Assembly: GCF_028291725.1 (NCBI RefSeq)
Contig: NZ_JAQGNT010000011.1
Span: 1-64,000 of the forward strand
Reading direction: 5' to 3'
Length of the DNA: 64,000 bases
Origin: Hydrocarboniphaga sp.
Lineage (GTDB): Bacteria; Pseudomonadota; Gammaproteobacteria; Nevskiales; Nevskiaceae
Each line of letters begins with the position of its first letter. The stretch's first letter is position 1. The translations under genes were made by a program, and so were the position numbers. The notes under the pieces are model-generated. The model saw only the letters and a list, made by a program, of their open reading frames with translations, searched no databases and was not told the DNA's origin. This document shows positions 55,412-63,715 of this stretch, piece after piece.

Positions 55412-56608
55412 TCAGTACCGTGTCGGCAGCGGCTTCTCCACCTTGTCCAGCAGATGCGCCGGGCGGGTCACGCTCATCACCAGGCCATACGACAGCCGCG
55501 GCGTGGTCTTGAACACCAGCAATTGCCCGGCGGGCTGATCCGGCAGCTGGATCTTCTTCTTGCCGTAGGGGTCGGCGACACGGGCGCCGGCCTGCATGAT
55601 CTGCAGCACGTGGCCGGGCTCCAGGCCATGCTGGCTGCCGCGGTTGATCGCGACGATCTGGAACTGGCTGATCTGCGACAGGCCGTCAAACACCGCGATG
55701 ATGCGGCCGCCGATCGCGTGGTCCGGCGCGTGCGGGTAGAAGTCCGCCTGGAAGGCCTCCGGCTCCACCGGCAGCAGGCGGTCGCCGACCCGCGCCTCGC
55801 GATAGCTCTGTGACAGCAGCGCTGTAGCCGGTTCGCCCGGCAGCTTGACCTCGACCTCGCCGATCGGGATCGCCTCGTAGCCGATGATCGAGCCGTCGTC
55901 CGGGTCTTTGTACGGCTCGCCCGGCCGCACCAGCGCATACGACCAGGGTTCCTGCGGCGGCAGCCGGCGCACGTAGATCAGCGCGCCTTCGCCGCCGATC
56001 AGGTGATCGTCGACGAAGGACAGCAGATACGGCGCGGTCTTCAGCTCCTCGGGCGTGACCAGGCGCGGTCCGCGCAGGAAATCGCGGATCGCGTCGATCG
56101 GGATCGTCGGGATCGCCGATTCCAGCGGCAGTTCGCGTACCTGCGGCGACACCCGCTCCAGGTCGGAGCCGCCGGCCAGCCCCAGGCGCGGCCGGCCATC
56201 GACCTCGGACAGCTGCAGCACGTCGCCGGGATAGATCAGGTGCGGGTTGCGCACCTGGCCGTTCACGTACCAAATCTCCGGCCATTGCCAGGGGTCGAGC
56301 AGAAAGTGGTTGGCGATGTCCCACAGCGTGTCGCCGCGCTTGACCACGTAGGCCAAGGGCGCGCCGGGGCGGAGCACCGGCGCCGGCTGGGCGCTGGAAT
56401 AGGGCTCCGCGGCCGCCATGGTCTGCATCGGTTCGGCTGCGGGTTCGGCGGCCGGTGCCGGCAGCGGGCCGGGCATCGGCGTGCTGGAGGCACAAGCCGC
56501 GACCAGGCCCGCCAGCAACATGGCCAGACCGGTGACGCCGAATTTCGACAGCGCTTGGCGGTCCAAGCACCCGCGATACCCGGATTGCGAGCGACTATAC
56601 TTTCCCAT
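55412..56608 (-). CDS. LysM-domain lipoprotein
   Basis: 398 residues from ATG 56608 (MGKYSRSQSGYRG), preceded by GAGGGGAC. The signal peptide ends in LLAGLVAAC, a lipobox. After a Pro/Ala linker a single LysM domain is seen (YVVKRGDTLWDIANHFLLDP and NPHLIYPGDVLQL), which binds peptidoglycan glycan. The remaining ~250 residues are beta-rich, without a catalytic motif. The gene is divergent from def, as in Pseudomonas, where a LysM protein also sits between dprA and def. Role likely in the wall or the envelope. Confidence 0.9.
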   Translation of the reverse strand: MGKYSRSQSGYRGCLDRQALSKFGVTGLAMLLAGLVAACASSTPMPGPLPAPAAEPAAEPMQTMAAAEPYSSAQPAPVLRPGAPLAYVVKRGDTLWDIANHFLLDPWQWPEIWYVNGQVRNPHLIYPGDVLQLSEVDGRPRLGLAGGSDLERVSPQVRELPLESAIPTIPIDAIRDFLRGPRLVTPEELKTAPYLLSFVDDHLIGGEGALIYVRRLPPQEPWSYALVRPGEPYKDPDDGSIIGYEAIPIGEVEVKLPGEPATALLSQSYREARVGDRLLPVEPEAFQADFYPHAPDHAIGGRIIAVFDGLSQISQFQIVAINRGSQHGLEPGHVLQIMQAGARVADPYGKKKIQLPDQPAGQLLVFKTTPRLSYGLVMSVTRPAHLLDKVEKPLPTRY

Positions 56609-56725
56609 GCAGGCCGTCCCCTCTTGCGGCTGGCTCCCCTGTTCAGGCCGGAATGGCAGCCGGGGGTTCACGGATCGTTCCGCATCAAACCAGTAGATCA
56701 ATCTGTAGCGTCCGAATACTAAGCC

Positions 56726-57232
56726 ATGGCCCTGATGCCGATTCTTCATCATCCCGACCCGCGGTTGCGCATCAAGGCGCAGCCGGTCGTCGACTTCGGC
56801 CCGGCGCTGCAGAAGCTGGTCGAAGACATGTTCGAAACCATGTATGACGCGCCCGGCGTCGGCCTGGCCGCCACCCAGGTCGGCGTCAACCTGCGCCTGG
56901 CGGTGATGGACGCCGGAGAAGACGCGCCCGAGCCGCGGGTGATGATCAACCCCGAAGTGCTAGCGGCCAGCGATCGCGTCGAGATGGAGGAAGGCTGCCT
57001 GTCGGTGCCGGATGCCAGCGAGAAAGTGCAGCGCTACAACCATCTCAAGGTCCGCGCGCTGGATCGCAACGGCGCGCCCTACGAGCTCGAGGTCGAGGGC
57101 CTGCGCGCGCAGGCGGTGCAGCACGAGATCGACCATCTCGACGGCAAGCTGTACATCGACTACCTGTCGTCGCTGAAGCGCGAGCGGATTCTGAAGAAGC
57201 TGCGCAAGCAGCAGCTGCGCGAAAACGCGTGA
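56726..57232 (+). CDS. def: Peptide deformylase
   Basis: 168 residues. It removes the formyl group from the initiator Met of new proteins. Metal-site motifs are all present: GVGLAATQVGV near residue 44, EEGCLSVP with the Cys ligand near 90, and HEIDHLDGKLYID with two His ligands and the catalytic Glu near 133. fmt follows 22 bp downstream, the conserved pair. Confidence 0.97.
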   Translation: MALMPILHHPDPRLRIKAQPVVDFGPALQKLVEDMFETMYDAPGVGLAATQVGVNLRLAVMDAGEDAPEPRVMINPEVLAASDRVEMEEGCLSVPDASEKVQRYNHLKVRALDRNGAPYELEVEGLRAQAVQHEIDHLDGKLYIDYLSSLKRERILKKLRKQQLRENA

Positions 57233-57254
57233 CCGTCGCCAGTCGAGGCATCGA

Positions 57255-58184
57255 TTGAAAATTGTGTTCGCCGGCACGCCGGCATTCTCGGTTGCCGCAC
57301 TGGATGCACTGCATGCGGCCGGCCACACGATCGTCGCGGTCTACACGCAACCCGATCGTCCCGCCGGCCGCGGCCAGAAAATGATGCCCTCGCCGGTCGC
57401 GCTGCGCGCCGCCGAACTGGGCCTGCCGACGTTCAAACCTTCGAGCCTGCGCGGCAACGAGCCGGCGATCGGTGGCCTGCGCAAGCTCGCGCCGGATCTG
57501 ATGGTCGTCGTCGCCTATGGCCTGATCCTGCCGCAGGCGGTGCTCGACGTGCCGCGGCTCGGCTGCTTCAACATTCATGCCTCGCTGCTGCCGCGCTGGC
57601 GCGGCGCCGCGCCGATCCAGCGCGCGATCCTGGCCGGCGACGACGTCAGCGGCGTCACCATCATGCAGATGGATGCCGGCCTGGACACTGGCGCGATGCT
57701 GATCCGCGACCAGGTCGCGATCACGCCGACGACCACCGCCGATCAATTGCAGCAGCAGCTGCAGACGATGGGCGCGCGGCTGATCGTCGAAGCGGTCACG
57801 CAGGCCGCGGCCGGCACGCTGCAACCTGAAGCGCAGCCAAGCGAAGGCGTCACCTACGCGCACAAGTTCGACAAGACTGAAGCGCGAATCGATTGGACCA
57901 AACCGGCGATCGAACTCGATCGCCTGGTGCGCGCGTTCAATCCCGCGCCGATCGCCTGGACCGAGCTCGGCACCGAGCGTCTGCGCGTGTTCGCCGCGCG
58001 CCCGATCGCCGAGGCCGCCGACGCTGCGCCAGGCACCATCGTCTCGGCCAACGCCTACGGCGTCGTTGTCGCAACCGGTGACGGCCTGCTCGCATTGCAG
58101 GCGCTGCAATGGGCCGGCGGCCGCGTCACCGACGCCGAGCAGGCGGCGCGCGGCCGGCCGCTGCTCGGAGCCCGCTTCCAATGA
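57255..58184 (+). CDS. fmt: Methionyl-tRNA formyltransferase
   Basis: 309 residues with a TTG start (GAGG 6 bases upstream); no ATG lies near the conserved front KIVFAGTPAFSVAALDAL. The catalytic block is FNIHASLLPRWRGAAPIQRA, with the Asn, His and later Asp (QMDAGLDTGAML) of the formyl transfer site. It formylates Met-tRNAi for initiation. rsmB usually follows; here four other genes come between them. The stop overlaps the next small gene (ATGA). Confidence 0.96.
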   Translation: MKIVFAGTPAFSVAALDALHAAGHTIVAVYTQPDRPAGRGQKMMPSPVALRAAELGLPTFKPSSLRGNEPAIGGLRKLAPDLMVVVAYGLILPQAVLDVPRLGCFNIHASLLPRWRGAAPIQRAILAGDDVSGVTIMQMDAGLDTGAMLIRDQVAITPTTTADQLQQQLQTMGARLIVEAVTQAAAGTLQPEAQPSEGVTYAHKFDKTEARIDWTKPAIELDRLVRAFNPAPIAWTELGTERLRVFAARPIAEAADAAPGTIVSANAYGVVVATGDGLLALQALQWAGGRVTDAEQAARGRPLLGARFQ

Positions 58185-58375
58185 ACCCGCCGCAAGACGC
58201 GCGCGAGGACTCATTGCCGCCCGAGCCCGAACGTCCCGACTGCTGCAACGGCGGCTGCGCGGTCTGCGTGCTCGACGGCTTCGAGGACGAAGTCCAGGCC
58301 TGGCGCCGCCAGTGCGAGGCGATACTGGCGCAGCGGTCCGCGCTCAAAGCCGGCGCTCAGCCGCCGCCGAGCTGA
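58181..58375 (+). CDS. Small oxidoreductase-like domain protein
   Basis: 64 residues; ATG overlaps the fmt TGA. PPEPERPDCCNGGCAVCVLD is the Cys-rich core of the oxidoreductase-like domain (PF09791 type), found in short bacterial proteins and in eukaryotic mitochondrial ones. Four cysteines in CC-x3-C-x2-C could bind a metal or form disulfides. The rest is a short charged helix. Function unknown. Its last 19 bp overlap the 3' end of convergent creD. Confidence 0.82.
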   Translation: MNPPQDAREDSLPPEPERPDCCNGGCAVCVLDGFEDEVQAWRRQCEAILAQRSALKAGAQPPPS

Positions 58376-59757
58376 TGCCAGTCAAGCTTGCGCGTCAGCA
58401 GCATCACCACCGCAAGACCCGCGAACAGAGCGACCGAGCCGCCCAGCAAGGCATAGTCCTCGGCTTGAAGCAGCAGGTACAAGTAGCCATAGAGTCCGCT
58501 GAGCAGGCCGCCGACGACCAGTGCCGCGCGCCAGCGGCGCAGGGCGGCGCGGCTGTAGAACGTGACCATGCCGGTGACCGCCAGAGTCGAGACCAGAAAG
58601 CCCGGCGCAAAGCCGACGTGTTCGCCGAAGGCCAGCTGCAGCAGGCCGAACAGGCACAGCGCCGAACCCACCAGCAGATACTGCAGCGGATGGACGCGCT
58701 GCCCGCTGAGCAGCTCGGTCAGCCAGATCGTCAGGAACGTGAAAAACAGCGCGAGTACCGCATACTTGGTCACTCGCTCGGCCATGCGATACGCGTCCAC
58801 CGGCGTCAGCAGGCTCACGCCGAACAGTTGCTGGCGCAGGTCTTCGAGCTTGCGTTCGCTGGCGCTGTTCCACTGCTGCGGATAGCCGCGACCGAGGTAG
58901 GAGATCGACCAGTCCGCCGCAAATTGCTGCGCTGAAAGCTCGCTGCGAGTCGGCAGCCAGGCGCCCTGGAAACTCGGATGCGGCCAATCGGCCTGCAAGC
59001 TCGCATTGGTGTTGCGGCCGACCGGCGCCATCAGGATCTGATCGCTGCCGTTGAAGCGCAGCCGGAGTGTGAAATCGGCAAGGCCGTTGTCGTCGAAGAC
59101 ATCCGCCTTGCCGGGCGCGACAGACAGCGCCACGTGCACGCCGGCTGCGTTCCAGTCGGCGTCGGTGGCCGGTTGCAGCTCGTATGGCTTTCCGGCCCAG
59201 ATCAGCTGCCCGTCGGCGTGGATCGCGCGCACATCGCTGAGGCCGATCTGCAGCTCGGCTTGCTGCCAGAGCATGTCGTCGTCGCGGTCGACCCAGGTCG
59301 ACAGGTCCGGGCGCTGGAAATGTCCGCTCAGCTTCAGTTCGGCGCCATAAACCGGGAAGCTGAAAATGCCGCGGTGGCGGTTCTCCGTTTTCAGCTTTGC
59401 CTCGATGCCGAGCTGTTCGGGCAGCAGATAGGCGGCGCGGCGCAGCTGGCGCGGCTTGCCGTCCGCGTCGGTGTAATGCGCGATGTAGGGCACGCGCAGG
59501 ATCGGGCCGATCAGCTGCTGCTGGCCGCCCCATTTGCTGGTCACTTCAGTGCCGGCATCAACGCGGCGCGATTGCCGCTCCTGCACCAGGTCCTGGATCA
59601 TCGACAAGGGAATGCGCAGCAGCAGCCACAAAAATAGCAGCAGCACCAGGCGGCCCAGCGGGCTGCGCAGAAAATCGACGATGCCGCGGTTTGGCGCGGC
59701 CGTGACGACAGGTGGACTGCCGGGCGCGGCCGGCGGTGATGCGGATAGGGATGTCAT
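58357..59757 (-). CDS. creD: Inner membrane protein CreD
   Basis: 466 residues from ATG 59757 (MTSLSASPPAAPGSPPVV). A first membrane helix (LGRLVLLLFLWLLLRIPL) is followed by a long periplasmic domain (about residues 70-330: EVTSKWGGQQQLIGPILRVP, LTPVDAYRMAERV) and five or so C-terminal helices (LQYLLVGSALCLFGLLQLAF and on). The end LLTRKLDWHQLGGG resembles the E. coli CreD end. CreD is a marker target of the CreBC system, linked to beta-lactam and envelope stress. Here it is divergent from the creB-like gene rather than downstream in one operon. Confidence 0.93.
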   Translation of the reverse strand: MTSLSASPPAAPGSPPVVTAAPNRGIVDFLRSPLGRLVLLLFLWLLLRIPLSMIQDLVQERQSRRVDAGTEVTSKWGGQQQLIGPILRVPYIAHYTDADGKPRQLRRAAYLLPEQLGIEAKLKTENRHRGIFSFPVYGAELKLSGHFQRPDLSTWVDRDDDMLWQQAELQIGLSDVRAIHADGQLIWAGKPYELQPATDADWNAAGVHVALSVAPGKADVFDDNGLADFTLRLRFNGSDQILMAPVGRNTNASLQADWPHPSFQGAWLPTRSELSAQQFAADWSISYLGRGYPQQWNSASERKLEDLRQQLFGVSLLTPVDAYRMAERVTKYAVLALFFTFLTIWLTELLSGQRVHPLQYLLVGSALCLFGLLQLAFGEHVGFAPGFLVSTLAVTGMVTFYSRAALRRWRAALVVGGLLSGLYGYLYLLLQAEDYALLGGSVALFAGLAVVMLLTRKLDWHQLGGG

Positions 59758-59790
59758 GACGGATCTCGCTTCGAGTGGGACTCGGGGAAT

Positions 59791-59823
59791 GGTTCGGAAA
59801 GGGGTTCGGAAAAGGGTCCGGCC
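59791..59823. promoter_or_regulatory. Direct repeats in the creD/creB divergent promoter region
   Basis: GGTTCGGAAA occurs at 59791-59800 and 59803-59812, with a degenerate third copy (GGTCCGGCCA) at 59815-59824. The 12 bp period resembles a tandem response-regulator site. The expected CreB tag TTCAC-N6-TTCAC was not found, so if CreB binds here the motif differs. Confidence 0.35.
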
Positions 59824-59938
59824 ATTGTTCGTGTGCGCGTCGCAAGTCCGGCCGCGACGGCGTGCAAGTCGCGAGGAACTTTGTGCAAATCCGGTGCAGG
59901 TCCGCGGAGTGCGCGGCACGCCTTGCTAAGCTGCCGAC

Positions 59939-60631
59939 ATGGCCAAAATCCTCGTAGTCGACGACGACGCGCATATCCGCGAACTGGTTTGTTTCGCGCT
60001 CGGCAAAGCGGGCTTTGCAACGCTGAGCGCCGGTGATGGCGTGCAGGCGCTGGCGGTCTGCGACCGCGAGCGTCCCAGCTTGCTGGTGCTCGATATCCTG
60101 ATGCCCGAAATGGATGGCACCGAAGTCTGCCGACGGCTGCGCGCTGCGCCGATGACCGCGCGTCTGCCTATCCTGTTTCTGAGTTCGCGGGACGACGAGG
60201 TGGACCGCATCGTCGGGCTCGAGCTCGGCGGCGACGACTACGTAGCCAAACCGTTTTCGCCGCGCGAACTCGTTGCCCGGGTACGCGCGCTGTTGCGCCG
60301 CGCAGAGCCGATCGCGATCGACGCCGCGCCCGCGCAATGGCGGCATAACCGGCTGCGGCTCGACGGCGAGCGCTATCGCGCCTGGTGGGACGAGCAGGAG
60401 ATCGTGCTGACGCTGACCGAGTTCGGCATCCTGCGCGCGCTGATCACGCGGCCCGGCAAAGTGTGCCGGCGGGTGCAGCTGATGGATCAGGCCTACGAGC
60501 TGCACCGCATCGTCTCCGATCGCACCATCGACAGTCATGTGCGCCGAGTGCGCGCCAAGCTCGCGGTGGCCGGCGCCGACGTCATCGAAACCGCGCACGG
60601 CATCGGCTACCGGCTCGGCCCCTGCGAATGA
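59939..60631 (+). CDS. OmpR-family response regulator, CreB-like
   Basis: 230 residues. Receiver domain 1-120 with acidic pocket VVDDD, phospho-acceptor Asp52 in LVLDILMPEMDG and Lys104 in VAKPFSPREL. The winged-helix DNA-binding domain (about 135-228) includes LTLTEFGILRALITRPGKVC, SDRTIDSHVRRVRAKL and ETAHGIGYRLG. Its assignment as CreB rests on the adjacent creD and kinase genes. The stop overlaps the kinase start (ATGA). Confidence 0.88.
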   Translation: MAKILVVDDDAHIRELVCFALGKAGFATLSAGDGVQALAVCDRERPSLLVLDILMPEMDGTEVCRRLRAAPMTARLPILFLSSRDDEVDRIVGLELGGDDYVAKPFSPRELVARVRALLRRAEPIAIDAAPAQWRHNRLRLDGERYRAWWDEQEIVLTLTEFGILRALITRPGKVCRRVQLMDQAYELHRIVSDRTIDSHVRRVRAKLAVAGADVIETAHGIGYRLGPCE

Positions 60632-62193
60632 AGTGGCGGCCGTCGCTGCGCCTGATCCTGCTGCTGATCAATCTGCTGGTGATGCTGTTGCCGCTGGGCG
60701 GCATCGCCTGGCTGCGTCTGTACGAAAGTGCGCTGGTGCGCCAGACCGAAAGCGAGCTGCTGGCGCAGGGCGCAGTCGTCGCCGCGGCCTACAAGGCGGC
60801 GTGGTTGCGCATGCCGGGCGAGCCGGCGCTGGCCGATCTGCCGGCGGTTTTCGGCCCGATCGGCGAATGGCAGCCGCGCCAGCCGCGGCTCGATCTGGCG
60901 GTGGACCCGATACAGCCGCGGCCCGACGATGCTCAACCCACGCCTTGGCGCGCCGAGCCGCGGGCGGCCGCGGTGGGCGCCGAATTCAGTCCGGTGCTGC
61001 AGGACGTGCGGCGCACCACGCTGGCCGGCATTCGCGTGCTCGATCATCAGGGCATCGTCGTTGCCAGCACCGCCGGGGATTTCGGCGGCCAGCTGACGCA
61101 GCCGGAAGTGCTGCGCGCGCTGCGCGGCGAGACCGTCAGCCTGCTGCGCGAACGCCACAGCCAATCACCGCCGCCGGTTTCAGGTTCGCTGAGCCGCGCC
61201 ACCGGCATCCGCGTGTTCGTCGCCTTGCCGGTGATTCATCAGAACCACGTGCTCGGCGCAGTGCTGCTGGCGCGCACGCCGGCCAGTATCTGGGACACGA
61301 TCCAGGGCAAGCGCTGGCCGCTGGTCTACGCCAGCCTGGCGCTGCTGGCGCTCGTGCTGACGCTGTCCTGGCTGACCACGCGCACCATCGCCAGGCCGAT
61401 CGCCGAACTGGGGGCGCAGGCGCAGCGCGCGGCGCGCGGCGAGAGCGGCGCGGTGCAGGCGCTGCGTCATGCCGGCACGCGCGAAGTCGCCGAACTCTCC
61501 ACCGCGCTGGCGGCAATGGCGCAGACGCTGGAAGCGCGCGCGGACTACATCCGCCGCTTTGCGGCGCACGTGTCGCACGAGTTCAAGACGCCGTTGACCA
61601 GCATTCGCGGCGCGGTCGAGTTGTTGCGCGATCACGCCGATGCCCTGGCTCCGGACGAGCGCGCGCGGTTCCAGGACATGATCGCGGCCGATACCGCGCG
61701 GCTCGATCGCCTGGTGCGCCGCCTGCTGGAACTCGCGCGCGCCGACGTCACGCGCCCCGGCCATCAGCGCAGCGACGCACTCGCGGTACTGCGTGACAGC
61801 GCTGCGCGCGCAGAAAGCCTGGGCAGCGTGATCCAAACACAGTTTCCGGACGCCGTCGCCTGGGTGCCGATGCCGGCAGAAGAACTGGAGACGGTGTTCG
61901 CTAACCTGCTCGACAACGCGCGCCTGCATGCGCCGGGCTACGTGCTACGCCTTGCCGCCAGCATCGAGGGCTCCGCACTGCTGCTGAGTTTTGAAGACAC
62001 CGGTCCCGGAATATCGGCCGCCAACGCGGCGCGCATTTTCGAGCCGTTTTTCACCACCGCGCGCGGCAGCGGCAGCACCGGCCTGGGCCTGGCGATCATC
62101 CGCGCGCTATTGACGGCGCACGGCGGCGACATCAGTCTGCGCGCCTCCGACGCGGGCGCCGTGTTTCTGGTGCGGCTGCCGCTCAAACTCTAG
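60628..62193 (+). CDS. Sensor histidine kinase, CreC-like
   Basis: 521 residues; ATG overlaps the regulator's TGA. Membrane helix 1 (LRLILLLINLLVMLLPLGGI), a periplasmic sensor region (about 33-235, IRVLDHQGIVVASTAGDFGG), membrane helix 2 (VYASLALLALVLTLSWLTT) and a HAMP linker. The phospho-acceptor His is in HVSHEFKTPLTSIRGAVELL near residue 317. The ATPase has NLLDNARLHAPG (N box), EDTGPGIS (G1) and GSTGLGLAIIR (G2). It should control the regulator encoded upstream. CreC identity is inferred from creD and is less certain than the kinase call. Confidence 0.9.
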   Translation: MKWRPSLRLILLLINLLVMLLPLGGIAWLRLYESALVRQTESELLAQGAVVAAAYKAAWLRMPGEPALADLPAVFGPIGEWQPRQPRLDLAVDPIQPRPDDAQPTPWRAEPRAAAVGAEFSPVLQDVRRTTLAGIRVLDHQGIVVASTAGDFGGQLTQPEVLRALRGETVSLLRERHSQSPPPVSGSLSRATGIRVFVALPVIHQNHVLGAVLLARTPASIWDTIQGKRWPLVYASLALLALVLTLSWLTTRTIARPIAELGAQAQRAARGESGAVQALRHAGTREVAELSTALAAMAQTLEARADYIRRFAAHVSHEFKTPLTSIRGAVELLRDHADALAPDERARFQDMIAADTARLDRLVRRLLELARADVTRPGHQRSDALAVLRDSAARAESLGSVIQTQFPDAVAWVPMPAEELETVFANLLDNARLHAPGYVLRLAASIEGSALLLSFEDTGPGISAANAARIFEPFFTTARGSGSTGLGLAIIRALLTAHGGDISLRASDAGAVFLVRLPLKL

Positions 62194-62238
62194 GGCCTGC
62201 AATCCGGGCTACGCTGCCCGCCGCAGGCGAATCCGATC

Positions 62239-63570
62239 ATGGTCTGGCCCATTTCCAATACCGCTGCTCCAAAACCCTTGAACGCGCGCGCGCTGGCGGC
62301 CCGCGCCGTGGCCCGGGTGCTCGCCGGCGACAGCCTCGACGATGCGCTGGCCACCGCGCGCCGCCAGATCGCCGAGCGCGATCTGCCGCTGATCAAGAGC
62401 ATCGCTTATGGCGTACTGCGCGAGCATGCGCAGCTGCGCGCGCTGGCTTTGCAGATGCTGCAGAAGCCGATGGATCGCGAGCCGGAAATCATGGCGCTGA
62501 TCGAGGTCGGCCTGTATCAGCTGCGGCGCATGCGCATCCCGCCGCATGCCGCGGTGGCCGACACGGTCGAGGCGGTGACCGCGCTCGAGCGCCCGAATCT
62601 GTCCGGCCTGGTCAACGCGCTGCTGCGCCGCTATCAGCGCGAACGCGAGACCCTGGAAGCGGCGCTGCCGCAGGACGCCGAAACCCGCTACAGCGCGCCC
62701 GGCTGGCTGGTCGACGGCGTTCGCCAGGACTGGCCGGACAGCTGGGAAGCGATCCTGGCCGCGAGCAATGCGCAGGCGCCGCTGGTGCTGCGGGTGAATC
62801 GCCGCAAAGTCAGCCGTGAGGCTTACCTGGAAAAACTGGGCGCCGCCGGCCTGCCGGCGCGGATCGTCGAAGCCGCGCCCGATGCACTGATTCTGGAAAG
62901 CGCGGTACCGGTCGATCAGCTGCCGGGCTTCGCCGAGGGTGAAGTGTCGGTACAGGATGCTTCCGCGCAGCTGATGACCGGGCTGCTCGATCTGCACGAT
63001 GGCCAGCGCCTGCTCGACGCCTGCGCCGCGCCGGGCGGCAAGACCACGCATGCGCTGGAATGCGCCCAGCTCGAGGTGCTGGCGCTGGATATCGCCAAGG
63101 CGCGGCTGCCGCGGGTGCACGAGAACCTGCAGCGTCTCGGCCTGAGCGCCGAAGTGCGCATCGCAGACGCCGGCCGGCCGAACACCTGGTGGGACGGGCG
63201 CGCCTTCGATCGCATCCTGGTCGACGCGCCATGCTCGGGTACCGGGGTGATCCGCCGCCATCCGGATATCCGCTGGCTGCGCCGGGCTGAGGACATCCCG
63301 CGCATGGCGGACCGCCAGCTGCGCCTGCTGAGCGCGTTGTGGCCGCTGCTCGCGCCGGGCGGCGTGATGGTCTACGCGACCTGTTCGGTGCTTGGCGCGG
63401 AAGGCGAGGACGTGGCCAAGCGCTTCCTGATGAGCCAGCCCGACGCCAAGCACCAGCCGATCGCGGCGAACTGGGGCGAGGCACGCCGCCACGGCCGGCG
63501 CATCGCCCCCGGTGACGGCTTCGACGGCTTTTACTACGCGCGCTTCGTCAAGCCGAACAAGCGCGTCTAG
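62239..63570 (+). CDS. rsmB: 16S rRNA (cytosine-967-C5)-methyltransferase RsmB
   Basis: 443 residues. An N-terminal NusB-like RNA-binding domain (NARALAARAVARVL, PLIKSIAYGVLREHAQLRAL) is joined to a class I methyltransferase: DASAQLMTGLLDL, SAM motif CAAPGGKTTHALE near 260, the first catalytic Cys in DAPCSGTGVIRRHPDIRW near 330 and the second in YATCSVL near 380. It methylates C967 of 16S rRNA. It normally follows fmt directly; here it is displaced by the creD/creBC-like block, though still on the same strand. Confidence 0.96.
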   Translation: MVWPISNTAAPKPLNARALAARAVARVLAGDSLDDALATARRQIAERDLPLIKSIAYGVLREHAQLRALALQMLQKPMDREPEIMALIEVGLYQLRRMRIPPHAAVADTVEAVTALERPNLSGLVNALLRRYQRERETLEAALPQDAETRYSAPGWLVDGVRQDWPDSWEAILAASNAQAPLVLRVNRRKVSREAYLEKLGAAGLPARIVEAAPDALILESAVPVDQLPGFAEGEVSVQDASAQLMTGLLDLHDGQRLLDACAAPGGKTTHALECAQLEVLALDIAKARLPRVHENLQRLGLSAEVRIADAGRPNTWWDGRAFDRILVDAPCSGTGVIRRHPDIRWLRRAEDIPRMADRQLRLLSALWPLLAPGGVMVYATCSVLGAEGEDVAKRFLMSQPDAKHQPIAANWGEARRHGRRIAPGDGFDGFYYARFVKPNKRV

Positions 63571-63715
63571 CATCGGGCCGCAGTGGGGCAGTTCAGCTGA
63601 ACTTCATCCGGTTTTTTCTACGGTTCGGATAGCTCGCGTTCAGCGAACAGCGAATGGCATCCCATTGATGGGGATGAACACGGAAGTTTTGAACCAGCGG
63701 AAGGAGATCGCAAAA

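Noticed and set aside
59758-59938. CreB tag TTCAC-N6-TTCAC upstream of creD
   Set aside because: The known enterobacterial motif could not be found on either strand; only the GGTTCGGAAA repeats are present.
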